Assembly (NCBI GenBank): GCA_027031935.1
Contig: JALVPF010000341.1
Span: 1-33,450 of the forward strand
Length of the DNA stretch: 33,450 nucleotides
Direction: 5' to 3'
Source: Myxococcales bacterium
GTDB lineage: Bacteria; Myxococcota; B64-G9
Shown here: piece after piece, positions 23,219 to 31,379 of the stretch
Numbering within the stretch: position 1 is the first letter of the stretch
Layout of the letters: each line of letters begins with the position of its first letter
Position numbers and translations under genes: made by a program
Notes under the pieces: generated by a model
The model's input: the letters and a program-made list of their open reading frames with translations, nothing else
Databases searched by the model: none
What the model was told of the DNA's origin: nothing

Positions 23219-25450
23219 ATGGCAAACAATGAGCACAACGGTATATCGACGATAAACTCGTTGCAGGACCGTTATCGAATCGTTGCCAAACTGGGTTCCG
23301 GCGGAATGGCTGATGTGTTTTTGGGTATTCAGCTGGGTGAGGAGGCCTTTCAGCAGCTGGTGGTGATCAAGCGTATCCACTCTCTTTGGCTCGACGACCA
23401 GAACGCAAGGGAGATGTTCATCAGCGAAGCAACGGTCATCGCGTCTCTGAGCCACCCCCATATAGTCAAGATCTTCGATCTGAGCAAGCTGAACAAGGAT
23501 ATCTGCATAGTCATGGAATACGTCAATGGTGAGAACCTTGACTATATCCGCAAGGTTTCCAAGAAGCAGAAAAAAAGCATCCCCTTGCCAATCGTTTGCA
23601 AGTGGATGGTGGAGGCCTGTAATGCCTTGCACTATGCTCACACTGCTACCACTCCTGATGGAAAACCCCTGAACCTGGTTCACAGGGATATAGGTCCTCA
23701 CAACCTCATGACCGACAAGCAGGGCTATCTGAAGGTGATCGATTTCGGAATTGCAAAAAGTACAGCCCGAAGTGATTTGACCACACCAGGCATGATAAAG
23801 GGAAAATTTTCCTATCTCTCTCCCGATCTTTTCAAGCACGAGTCCATTGACGGACGCGCTGATCTATACTCCCTGGGACTTGTGTTTTACGAGCTTCTGA
23901 CTGGCAAAAGATGTTTCATTTTCAAAAAAGACGTGGCTGTGGCTGAGGTACTACGGAGGGTGACGACCGAGCATTTGGACCCACCCTCGAAATTGGCACC
24001 CCTCGTCCCACCGCCCATTGATCGCGTGGTCATCAAAGCCCTGGAAAAGGACAGGGATAAGCGATTTCAGACAGGTGCTGAATTCGCCGAAGCCATTAGG
24101 AAGGCTGCGGCTAGCTTTGGAGGGATCGCATCGAGTTCCAAGGTCACCGAGTGGATGGAAAAGGTGATGGGGGACAGAATCCGTAAAAGGCGAAAATTTG
24201 AAGTACGGGCCATTGAAAAGGCCAAGGCCATGATTTCCAAGGTGGACTCCGAAATTGATCCAGGACTCACCACGGGCTCTTTCAAGGCAGCTGATCAGAA
24301 CTCCATCACCGGCCTCAGTCAGTTCAGAATTCAGCATTCCACCCAAGAACAAATTTCGACTCCTGGATCTGTTGTGGTCACTCAGGAACACAAACGCAGG
24401 TCCAATCCTTATCTCATCCTGGCACTCGGCTTTTTACTGTTTGTGGGTGGTGCCTTTCTGGTGCACAGACTGTTTTTTTCTTCTCCTGAGAAGTCGGCGC
24501 ACGAGACGACGGAAGCAGACACCGGTGCAAAGGTCATGGTTCGTGCAGATCACTTTGGTGCCAAGGTTTTCCTGGATGGCAAGGAGATGGGCGTTTGCGG
24601 ACAAAATGGCATATTGTTGAATCTCCAGCCAGGACAAAAACACATACTGAAACTTCAAAAGGAAGGCTACAAACCATATCAGGTATCTGTTGTTGGAAAA
24701 AAGGGAGTCGAGCTTCTGGTGGATGCAAGCCTCGTAGCCCTTGTAAAACCCGGAGACGGCGGCAAGAAGCTTGTGGCTGCGGCAGGTAACACGGAAAATA
24801 TACCTGAAGGCCCCCAGGTCAGTGCCTCCTCTGGACAAAGCAAAATAAGCGACTCTCACAAGGGGCGGAGAAAAAAACATTCGGGGCGCAAGAAGAACAG
24901 GAAAAAGACCCATGGCAAAAAACTGGCTTCAGTGGATGTTTTGAAAAATGCGACTGCTGAGCCGGAGCACAAGGCGGAATCCAAAGCAGAACCGAAAGAA
25001 GAACCTGAACCTAAGCCAGAGCCCAAGCCAGAGCCCAAGCCAGAGCCCAAGCCAGAGCCCAAGCCAGAGCCAAGGTCAGAACCAAGGTCAGAACCCAAGC
25101 CAGAACCGGAGTCCAAGCCTGGGCCGGAGTCCAAGCTGGAGCCGGAACATGCAGTGCTTGCGTCCATAGAACACAAGGAACCCGAATTTATCAGCGGACA
25201 GGGTAACTGGAGTGGCCAAAAGGTGGCCAAGAGGGGCTGTACCCACTGTCACAACGGAGGCAAGGCTCCAAAGCTGAAATGGGGCATTAAATCAGCTAGG
25301 CAGTGGAAGTTTTTCTTCAGGCGCAAGAGACACAACAGACATGCCAAGCTGGGCAAGCTGTTTTCAAAGAAAGAACTGAAATCTGTGTTGGTATATATAG
25401 TTTCTCAGCTTTCAGACGAGGAAAAATCTGGAATAGCCGGCGTGAAGTGA
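23219..25450 (+). CDS. Transmembrane Ser/Thr kinase with PEGA domain and C-terminal c-type haem motif, 743 aa
   Basis: The N-terminal Hanks-type kinase (about residues 15-295) has the glycine loop LGSGGMADVF, catalytic Lys51, HRDIGPHNLM (D157), DFGIAKS (D175) and the SPDL form of the APE motif. One membrane helix follows (about 395-417), then a PEGA domain (about 438-505), a Lys/Arg-rich stretch, a PEPK-type linker (about 595-645) and a C-terminal domain with CTHCH (674-678), the c-type haem attachment site. After it come HNRHAKLGKLFSKKELKSVLVYIVSQL, with no Met, so a His could be the distal ligand. The kinase is cytoplasmic and the haem would be outside, where c-type cytochromes mature. ATG 23219 is preferred over GTG 23141. 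An outer-membrane protein gene follows after 24 bases. Kinase identity is firm; haem binding is inferred from motif. Confidence 0.88.
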   Translation: MANNEHNGISTINSLQDRYRIVAKLGSGGMADVFLGIQLGEEAFQQLVVIKRIHSLWLDDQNAREMFISEATVIASLSHPHIVKIFDLSKLNKDICIVMEYVNGENLDYIRKVSKKQKKSIPLPIVCKWMVEACNALHYAHTATTPDGKPLNLVHRDIGPHNLMTDKQGYLKVIDFGIAKSTARSDLTTPGMIKGKFSYLSPDLFKHESIDGRADLYSLGLVFYELLTGKRCFIFKKDVAVAEVLRRVTTEHLDPPSKLAPLVPPPIDRVVIKALEKDRDKRFQTGAEFAEAIRKAAASFGGIASSSKVTEWMEKVMGDRIRKRRKFEVRAIEKAKAMISKVDSEIDPGLTTGSFKAADQNSITGLSQFRIQHSTQEQISTPGSVVVTQEHKRRSNPYLILALGFLLFVGGAFLVHRLFFSSPEKSAHETTEADTGAKVMVRADHFGAKVFLDGKEMGVCGQNGILLNLQPGQKHILKLQKEGYKPYQVSVVGKKGVELLVDASLVALVKPGDGGKKLVAAAGNTENIPEGPQVSASSGQSKISDSHKGRRKKHSGRKKNRKKTHGKKLASVDVLKNATAEPEHKAESKAEPKEEPEPKPEPKPEPKPEPKPEPKPEPRSEPRSEPKPEPESKPGPESKLEPEHAVLASIEHKEPEFISGQGNWSGQKVAKRGCTHCHNGGKAPKLKWGIKSARQWKFFFRRKRHNRHAKLGKLFSKKELKSVLVYIVSQLSDEEKSGIAGVK
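25001..25150 (+). repeat. Degenerate 12-bp repeat coding for a PEPK-type linker
   Basis: Units near CCAGAGCCCAAG recur in frame, with four or five near-perfect copies at 25017-25068 and drifting ones after (PRSE, PESK). They encode an extended, charged, proline-rich spacer between the PEGA part and the haem-motif domain. Confidence 0.9.
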
Positions 25451-25474
25451 GTTTCTGGCAAAAGGGGAGACGAG

Positions 25475-27268
25475 ATGAGACATGAACGCTGGGTACTTGG
25501 AATGGTGTTTTTCTGGATGGCGCTCTTCGCATTTCAAGGTGCCACATGGGCGGGGCCTGAGACCAGGAAAGATCCAGGGGAGACAGAAAAAAAGAGTATT
25601 CAGAAAAAGAAGAAAAAGCCCAGACGTTCCCTTGAAGACCGACTCAGGAGAGTTGGCAGGAGGTTGAGACGAGATCAGCTGGAGCTTGAGAGAATTCTGC
25701 TGGAGGACCTGAAGAAGGAACGCTCCACCACACAGGCCCCACAAGCTGCACCCAAGGTTGATGTGAGCGGTATGGAGGAAAAACTTTCGGATCTGGACGA
25801 GCGCCTCTCTGGGCTGGAGGATGATGTGGAGGGGATGCTGGGAGTTCAGGACAAGCTTCTCAAGAGGGTCAAGAAGGACAAGCTCAGGTGGTCAGCCTCA
25901 TACAGGGCCGTGGTAAACAATTTTCATCTGGTAGACAAGAGCTATGACACCATTCCTGATCACCTTGAGCTTGTTGTGGATGATTTTGGTCAACCGGTGA
26001 TCGATCCGTCCACTGGTCAGGTGATGGCCACGCCAGTATATACCCAGGTGCCCAGGAACCTGGATAAATGGTATGGAAGTCAGTGGTTGAATCGGCTCAG
26101 ATTGACCATGACCTGGGATGTGACAGACAGCTTGAGATTTTATGGTCAGATTGGTGTGTTCAAGTATTTCAATGAACTCCAGAATGAACCGACAACCCTG
26201 GACATGCACACAAACCGGTATCCGCGGGATCCCACCTTGCGCATAGAGAGAGCTTATTTTGACTGGTTCATCTGGGACTGGTTGGTGCTCACCATTGGAA
26301 GGGTGTCGTCTCCAGAGGGCCCTCCTGCGGAACTCAAAGAGAATACCGTACGCAATGCCACCTGGGGTGTACAGATGGTGGAGGCGGAGATGGAAGCAGT
26401 CATGTTGACTTTCCATCTGTCGGGTTTGCTGGAAAATACATATTTCAGGATGTATTACATTCCGTTTCTGGATCACATGGACTTCAGCCTGGCTGATGAC
26501 AGGTTCTTGTTCATGGACTCGGGGATCAAACCCATGCATGCCTATGGTGCCCTGTTCGAGATGAAGATACCCAAGGTCGGAGACAATCTCCTGCAGATCG
26601 GATATGTTTGTGTCCCGCAGTTCAGGCCGAGGAATATCGATATCTCCGTGCCATGGTTGGAAGAGAAGGTCAGCCCATCAGAGCCCACCGGCCAGGATCT
26701 GGGCTCATACTGGATGGTAAACGGCCTCCTGGAATTCAAGAATATCGCAGACAGCGGGCTGGATTTATTCGCAGCCTACGCACTGAGCATTCTCCAGCCC
26801 AGGGAGGATCGCATGATCTATGATGTGCCTGTAAGCTTGCCAATCGTGCATCCTCTGACTGGCCAGCAGGTGGGGACCTATGATGGGACCACCAGGGTAG
26901 AGACAGGTTTGGCTTCGTATGAGGAAGGGAATGGAACCACGAACTTCGGACACATGTTCTATCTCGGCTTCAGATATACTTTTCCCTGGTTCGGAGATTA
27001 CAAGGTCCGCATTGGTGCAGAGGTCAATCATGGTTCCAAGTATCACATCAACTGGAACTCTCCTTCCGATTTGCTCGTAAATCGGCTTGGCACCAAGGGC
27101 TGGGCGTGGGAAGTTTACTACATACAGCAGTTGATAAAGGATCACCTGTTTGCAAGACTCGGATATTTACAGCTCATAAGGGATTATCAGGGATTGCACA
27201 TAGGACCTACCGTTCCCATAGATCAGACAATAGATAATGCGTATCTTCTGATGGAAGCAAAGTGGTAA
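25475..27268 (+). CDS. Outer-membrane beta-barrel protein with N-terminal coiled coil, DUF3373-like, 597 aa
   Basis: A signal peptide (residues 1-26, ending TWA) is followed by a very basic stretch, a coiled coil (about 45-130, heptads such as MEEKLSDLDERLSGLEDDVEGML) and a long domain rich in alternating aromatic/polar residues, typical of porins. The last residue is Trp after LLMEAKW, the aromatic C-terminus recognised by the barrel assembly machinery. The middle part (RIERAYFDWFIWDWLVLTIGRVSSPEG) resembles DUF3373-type barrels of delta- and epsilonproteobacteria; that family match is from memory. GGGGAG precedes the ATG. It lies 24 bases after the haem-motif kinase and is probably co-transcribed with it. 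The coiled coil may span the periplasm or bind peptidoglycan. Confidence 0.78.
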   Translation: MRHERWVLGMVFFWMALFAFQGATWAGPETRKDPGETEKKSIQKKKKKPRRSLEDRLRRVGRRLRRDQLELERILLEDLKKERSTTQAPQAAPKVDVSGMEEKLSDLDERLSGLEDDVEGMLGVQDKLLKRVKKDKLRWSASYRAVVNNFHLVDKSYDTIPDHLELVVDDFGQPVIDPSTGQVMATPVYTQVPRNLDKWYGSQWLNRLRLTMTWDVTDSLRFYGQIGVFKYFNELQNEPTTLDMHTNRYPRDPTLRIERAYFDWFIWDWLVLTIGRVSSPEGPPAELKENTVRNATWGVQMVEAEMEAVMLTFHLSGLLENTYFRMYYIPFLDHMDFSLADDRFLFMDSGIKPMHAYGALFEMKIPKVGDNLLQIGYVCVPQFRPRNIDISVPWLEEKVSPSEPTGQDLGSYWMVNGLLEFKNIADSGLDLFAAYALSILQPREDRMIYDVPVSLPIVHPLTGQQVGTYDGTTRVETGLASYEEGNGTTNFGHMFYLGFRYTFPWFGDYKVRIGAEVNHGSKYHINWNSPSDLLVNRLGTKGWAWEVYYIQQLIKDHLFARLGYLQLIRDYQGLHIGPTVPIDQTIDNAYLLMEAKW

Positions 27269-27292
27269 TTGCTCCAACCATCTAGGTTTTCA

Positions 27293-27322
27293 TTGACTTT
27301 TTGGACCGTTATAAGGTATGAA
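27293..27322 (+). promoter_or_regulatory. Sigma-70-type promoter of panC
   Basis: TTGACT (27293-27298), 18 bases, then TATGAA (27317-27322), in the 112-base gap before panC. Expected start near 27329, about 50 bases before the ATG at 27381. Confidence 0.5.
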
Positions 27323-27380
27323 GTCCCATTTACGGCTTGTAATAATCAGCTTTTCGGGATTTCCCGACTAGGGGTCGAGT

Positions 27381-28469
27381 ATGGCTACTACTCGTAAGGG
27401 CAAAAAGAAATCAAAGAAGACAACCGTCAACTCCAAAAAGACTTCCAGAAAAACCCGGAATGTTAAGAAATCATCTGGAAAGACCAAGAAGGTTACCGGA
27501 AAGACCGGGAAGGCCGCTGGCAACACCAAGGTCGCTGGAAAGACCAAGAAATCCACCACAGGGGTTTCGAAAAAATCTGGGAAAAAGAAGCCTGTGAAAC
27601 CGTCTTCCCATTTCAAGCTTATCAGAAAAGTTGCAGACATGAAGAAGCTGGCTCGTGAACTCCGTTCGCGGCGCCGCAAGATAGCCCTGGTTCCCACCAT
27701 GGGCTTTTTACATGAAGGACACCTTTCGCTGATTCGTGAGGCAAGACGTCGTGCTTCGGTTGTGGTCGTCTCTGTTTTTGTTAATCCGAAACAGTTTGGC
27801 GTCAATGAAGACCTCGACAGGTATCCCAGGGATCTTGCAGGGGACAGAAGGAAGATTCGCTCCGAAGGGGCTGATTACATGTTTGCTCCCGATGTGGCGG
27901 AGATGTATCCGGAAAATTTTCAGACATTCGTGGAGGTAACTGGGGTAACGCGTGATTTTTGTGGTGCTTCCAGGCCGTCTCATTTCAGGGGTGTGACCAC
28001 GGTCGTGACAAAGTTGTTTCAGATAGTTCAACCTGACATGGCATTTTTTGGCGAGAAGGATTTTCAGCAGCTCGTGACCATTCGTCAAATGGTCAGGGAT
28101 CTGAACCAGGATATCAATGTCATCGGAATGCCAACCATTCGAGAGGAAGACGGATTGGCCATGAGTTCACGAAACACCTACCTGTCCACCTCTCAACGCC
28201 ATCAGGCCACGGCCATCTATCGCGGATTGAGAAAGGCCAAGCGACTGTGCGATAGCGGTGAGTACGATGCCGCAGAACTATCTGCCGTTGTGCTCGACTT
28301 GTTGAGGGAACAAAGAGACATGGAGATAGAGTACGTTGCCGTAAGCGATCCCAATACCTTAGAGCGCATTCACGAAGTTGAGAAACAGGCGGTATTGATG
28401 GTTGCGGTCAGGGTCGGAGATACCAGGCTTATCGATAATATTCGCCTTACAGTCAGGCGCCGTAGATGA
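27381..28469 (+). CDS. panC: Pantothenate synthetase PanC with lysine-rich N-terminal extension
   Basis: The C-terminal 285 residues are a full PanC, which joins pantoate and beta-alanine with ATP: PTMGFLHEGHLSLI (HxGH), FVNPKQFG, FFGEKDFQQL and MSSRN, in order. In front are about 76 residues, a third of them Lys, rich in Lys/Thr/Ser/Gly (GKTKKVTGKTGK and similar), like the tails of bacterial histone H1-like and AlgP-like proteins. The enzyme normally begins near HFKLIRKVADM, so the tail is an addition. The start at 27381 has a GGGG ribosome site and a promoter upstream, while the first internal ATG (27639) has none and would clip the enzyme. The gene overlaps the next one as ATGA. Confidence 0.92.
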   Translation: MATTRKGKKKSKKTTVNSKKTSRKTRNVKKSSGKTKKVTGKTGKAAGNTKVAGKTKKSTTGVSKKSGKKKPVKPSSHFKLIRKVADMKKLARELRSRRRKIALVPTMGFLHEGHLSLIREARRRASVVVVSVFVNPKQFGVNEDLDRYPRDLAGDRRKIRSEGADYMFAPDVAEMYPENFQTFVEVTGVTRDFCGASRPSHFRGVTTVVTKLFQIVQPDMAFFGEKDFQQLVTIRQMVRDLNQDINVIGMPTIREEDGLAMSSRNTYLSTSQRHQATAIYRGLRKAKRLCDSGEYDAAELSAVVLDLLREQRDMEIEYVAVSDPNTLERIHEVEKQAVLMVAVRVGDTRLIDNIRLTVRRRR

Positions 28470-29329
28470 AAGTCCGGTCTGTAATTATTTTGGTCCTTGC
28501 CTTGATGTACTCATGTGGGGGACAGCATGAGTCGCTGAAATACCGTCAGCCACAGCAAAAGGTGCAGGCGAAGGAGTTCAGTGCTCAAGAACTGCTACAG
28601 GTGGCCATTTCTTATAACTCCCAGGGAAAAAGTGAAAAAGCCATTGGGGTTCTCCACAGAGCCTTGAAACAGGATCCGAGCCTAGCTGCTGCTTATCGCG
28701 AGATGGGACTTGCATTGTCCCGTCTCAATCGTCTGGATGAGGCATTGGTCCTACTGAAAAAGGCGGTTGAGCTGGATTCGTCGGATGTGGACGCGGCGCT
28801 CCTGCTGGGAATGATCTTTGATCTGGAACATCATGGCGCGCAGGCGCTCAAGGTATATGAGGACGCCTTGAAGACTAAACCCAATCATCCCGAACTCAAC
28901 CATGAATATGGATTGAGCCTGCTCATGTCAGGTAAACCCACCGAGGCTGTGGCAGCGCTGGAAAGGGCGAGAGCCTTTAGCAACAACGCAGAATTATTGG
29001 GGGATTTGGGATACGCATACCTGCTCTCTGGTCAAAGCAAGAAGGCCAGCAAGGTCTTGAAGGAATCTGTCAGCAGGGATGGCAGCAAACCGGAGGTGCT
29101 TTTCAATCTGGCCAGGGCCTGTGTCGCAGCAGGGGACAACAAATGTGCCTTTGATGCCTTGGGTCATTTGATTAAACTTGTCCCGAATGAACCAGGTCCA
29201 TACTTCAACCTTGGTCTTCTGCTTGAAAAACAGGGAAAGACTTCAAAGGCAAAATTAGCCATAGAAAAGGCTCTGGAGATTGCTCCGGATTTTGCTCCGG
29301 CAAAAAAGTGGCTAAAGGCTCATCCGTAA
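28466..29329 (+). CDS. TPR-repeat lipoprotein, 287 aa
   Basis: A lipoprotein-like signal (MKVRSVIILVLALMYSCGG, Cys17) precedes six or so TPR units covering residues 42-285, with typical patterns such as PSLAAAYREMGLALSRLNRLDEALVLLKKAVEL and PYFNLGLLLEKQGKTSKAKLAIEKALEIAP. The lipobox is imperfect (M-Y-S-C), so lipidation is likely rather than sure. TPR lipoproteins of this layout serve as assembly factors or scaffolds at the cell envelope; PilF/Tgl-type pilotins are one such group, but nothing here proves that role. It is coupled to panC by an ATGA overlap and its stop overlaps that of the suhB-like gene by ten bases. Confidence 0.82.
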   Translation: MKVRSVIILVLALMYSCGGQHESLKYRQPQQKVQAKEFSAQELLQVAISYNSQGKSEKAIGVLHRALKQDPSLAAAYREMGLALSRLNRLDEALVLLKKAVELDSSDVDAALLLGMIFDLEHHGAQALKVYEDALKTKPNHPELNHEYGLSLLMSGKPTEAVAALERARAFSNNAELLGDLGYAYLLSGQSKKASKVLKESVSRDGSKPEVLFNLARACVAAGDNKCAFDALGHLIKLVPNEPGPYFNLGLLLEKQGKTSKAKLAIEKALEIAPDFAPAKKWLKAHP

Positions 29330-30123
29330 CATGGCCCTTGCGGAAGGGCTTTTGCCAAAGACCCTATGAGCTCTGCATGCAAAAGTCCGTTCGTGGCACA
29401 GGTGTCTGCACCCGTGTCCCCAAAAGGAGATCCATCGGTAGCTGAGACGACGCCTCCAGCTTGTCTTACCAGGAGAACTCCAGCAGATACATCCCACGGG
29501 TTTAGCTTGTATTCCCAAAAGCCGTCGAGTCTTCCGCACGCTACGTAACAAAGATCCAGTGCAGCTGAACCGCTCCTGCGAACTCCCTGGGTGCGCATGG
29601 TAAGGGCTGCGAACTTGTCCAGGTTGGTAAGGGGACTGTCGCAACGGTCATAAGGAAAACCAGTGGCGAGAATGGATTGGGAGAGCTTTTTTGTTTGGCT
29701 CACTTTTATCGGGGTTGAATTGCAGCTTGCCTTCCCATCGATGGTGGCTTCAAAAATTTCGTCTCTCGTGGGATCGTAAACCACACCCAGAAGTGTCCTG
29801 CCCCTCTGTCGCAGGGCAATGGAACAACAATACGCAGGATAAGCATGGGCAAAGTTGGTGGTCCCATCGAGGGGATCTACCACCCACACCAACTCTGCAT
29901 CCTTGTCCTCATCTGCATTGCTCTCCTCTGCCAGGATATTGGCAGAAGGCAAAGCTTTGGAGAGGATCTTCACAATGGCTTGTTCGCAGGCCTTGTCCAC
30001 TTCTGTGACCAGATCATACAGGCCCTTGTGCTCCACCTGGTGTGCCTTGCCAAGTCCATCTGTCATGATTTGGCCAGCCGCAAGGGCCGCCTGGCGCGCT
30101 GCATCCATGGCCCCCGGAATCAA
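29320..30123 (-). CDS. suhB: Inositol monophosphatase family protein (SuhB-type), 267 aa
   Basis: Motifs of the lithium-sensitive magnesium phosphatase family are in place: LAEESNA, WVVDPLDGTTNF and NPWDVSAGVLLVRQAGG. It probably hydrolyses inositol-1-phosphate or a related sugar phosphate in the cytoplasm. I set the start at TTG 30123: it overlaps the TGA of the upstream gene as TTGA, and GGAGGAG lies six bases before it; TTG at 30138 and ATG at 30108 are other possibilities. Whether it is a true SuhB or a broader family member cannot be told. It is the last gene of the cstA-surface protein-suhB run. Confidence 0.9.
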   Translation of the reverse strand: MIPGAMDAARQAALAAGQIMTDGLGKAHQVEHKGLYDLVTEVDKACEQAIVKILSKALPSANILAEESNADEDKDAELVWVVDPLDGTTNFAHAYPAYCCSIALRQRGRTLLGVVYDPTRDEIFEATIDGKASCNSTPIKVSQTKKLSQSILATGFPYDRCDSPLTNLDKFAALTMRTQGVRRSGSAALDLCYVACGRLDGFWEYKLNPWDVSAGVLLVRQAGGVVSATDGSPFGDTGADTCATNGLLHAELIGSLAKALPQGPCYG

Positions 30124-31352
30124 TGGCGTCTCCTCCAAAGCATTCCGAGCAAAATCGGCATAAGTACCAGCGGGCCGGGTTTGTCAGAGGATGAACATTG
30201 GCAGCCAAGCTCACCGTCCGCTTGGCCAGGACCCCATTGATAATCAGGATCTTTTTCCAGAGTGAAATTTTGAGTCTTGTTGGCCGATAGCTCAAAAGGC
30301 TCGGTCGTGACGGTCGTATATCCCTCCATGGCAGCACCCATTTGCCAGGTCCCTTCCCTTAGACCTCCAAACCTGTACGTGCCGTCTTGTCCCACGGTGC
30401 TTATCCTGGGCGGAGAATCCTCCTGCCATATACTCACCGTAACTCCAGTGCCGACGGTGGGATCTGCATCCTCGTTCTCCAAAAAACTTACTGTGCCGGA
30501 GACCACAAAGGTTCTGCCCGTGTTACCCCCGTCATTTTTTCTCAAGATAAAGTCCACTGAGGAGTCTTGCTGCACGATGAAGTCGAGCCTGTGATGCCAT
30601 GTGTAATCAGGGCGGGAAGCCGCAATGGAAACAGGGCCTGCAGGAACCCCGTCGAGTTCGTATTCGCCGGATGCGATGGTAGTTGCGGAGACAGCAGGGT
30701 TGGTGCCAAAAACCCTGATGATGGATCCGGATCGATCCAGGGGGTTGTCATCGAGGCGCACGTGTCCCGAAAGCTTGTACGGACCTGCAGAACTGAGAGA
30801 CAGTGCTACTGTCGGTGGGGCTGCAAGATCCACGGCCACACCTGGGCTGGTAGCCACGCGGAATCCTATGGCCATGGCCCTGAAATCATATGTACCTGCA
30901 GGGATGCCGTTGAGGCTGAACGTGCCATCTGACTTGGAAAGAGCTGTTGATACCACCGTGTTACCATTCCTGGCTTGCAGCATGATTGCAGAACAAGGTG
31001 AACCATCACAAGTGGTGGTGCCGGTCACCGATACGGTATCCGCACCAGGGGGTTGGAGATCGAAATCGTGGGAATTGTCTTGTGAGAGATCCACAGCTGC
31101 GGTAGAGCTGGCCATGAGCCCTGGGGCCCAGCAGGTAATTCCATATGAACCTGCAGGAATGGCAGGGATGGCATAGACGCCATCCGAGTTTGTTCTTACA
31201 TGAAGAGTCGTACCTCTCACCAGGATTATGGCGGAATCTACCGGGGTTCCAGTGTCCGAGCGGCTGACAAGACCACTCAGGGTGGATGCTTCAGCCACGG
31301 TCCCGGTGACCATCAGTAGCATGCAAGAGAATGTAACAATGGAACGAAGCAT
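30120..31352 (-). CDS. Secreted carboxypeptidase-regulatory-like repeat protein with MYXO-CTERM-like end, 410 aa
   Basis: A signal peptide (residues 1-23, ending AEA) is followed by about four beta-sandwich units of the CarboxypepD_reg type, each with the pattern LSGLVSRSDTGTPVDSAIILV ... SDGVYAIPAIPAGSYGITCWAPG. The C-terminus has a GCQC motif, a short linker, a hydrophobic helix (LVLMPILLGML) and the basic end WRRRH. This cysteine-hydrophobic-arginine layout is that of MYXO-CTERM sorting signals, which in myxobacteria lead to processing and surface anchoring. It lies 27 bases downstream of cstA. Likely a surface-exposed structural or binding protein; no catalytic residues are seen. Confidence 0.8.
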   Translation of the reverse strand: MLRSIVTFSCMLLMVTGTVAEASTLSGLVSRSDTGTPVDSAIILVRGTTLHVRTNSDGVYAIPAIPAGSYGITCWAPGLMASSTAAVDLSQDNSHDFDLQPPGADTVSVTGTTTCDGSPCSAIMLQARNGNTVVSTALSKSDGTFSLNGIPAGTYDFRAMAIGFRVATSPGVAVDLAAPPTVALSLSSAGPYKLSGHVRLDDNPLDRSGSIIRVFGTNPAVSATTIASGEYELDGVPAGPVSIAASRPDYTWHHRLDFIVQQDSSVDFILRKNDGGNTGRTFVVSGTVSFLENEDADPTVGTGVTVSIWQEDSPPRISTVGQDGTYRFGGLREGTWQMGAAMEGYTTVTTEPFELSANKTQNFTLEKDPDYQWGPGQADGELGCQCSSSDKPGPLVLMPILLGMLWRRRH

Positions 31353-31379
31353 GGCAAAACTACGATAGCATTAATCACC

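Noticed and set aside
24856-25230. Minus-strand Gly/Ser/Leu repeat frame
   Set aside because: Shadow of the PEPK linker of the kinase.
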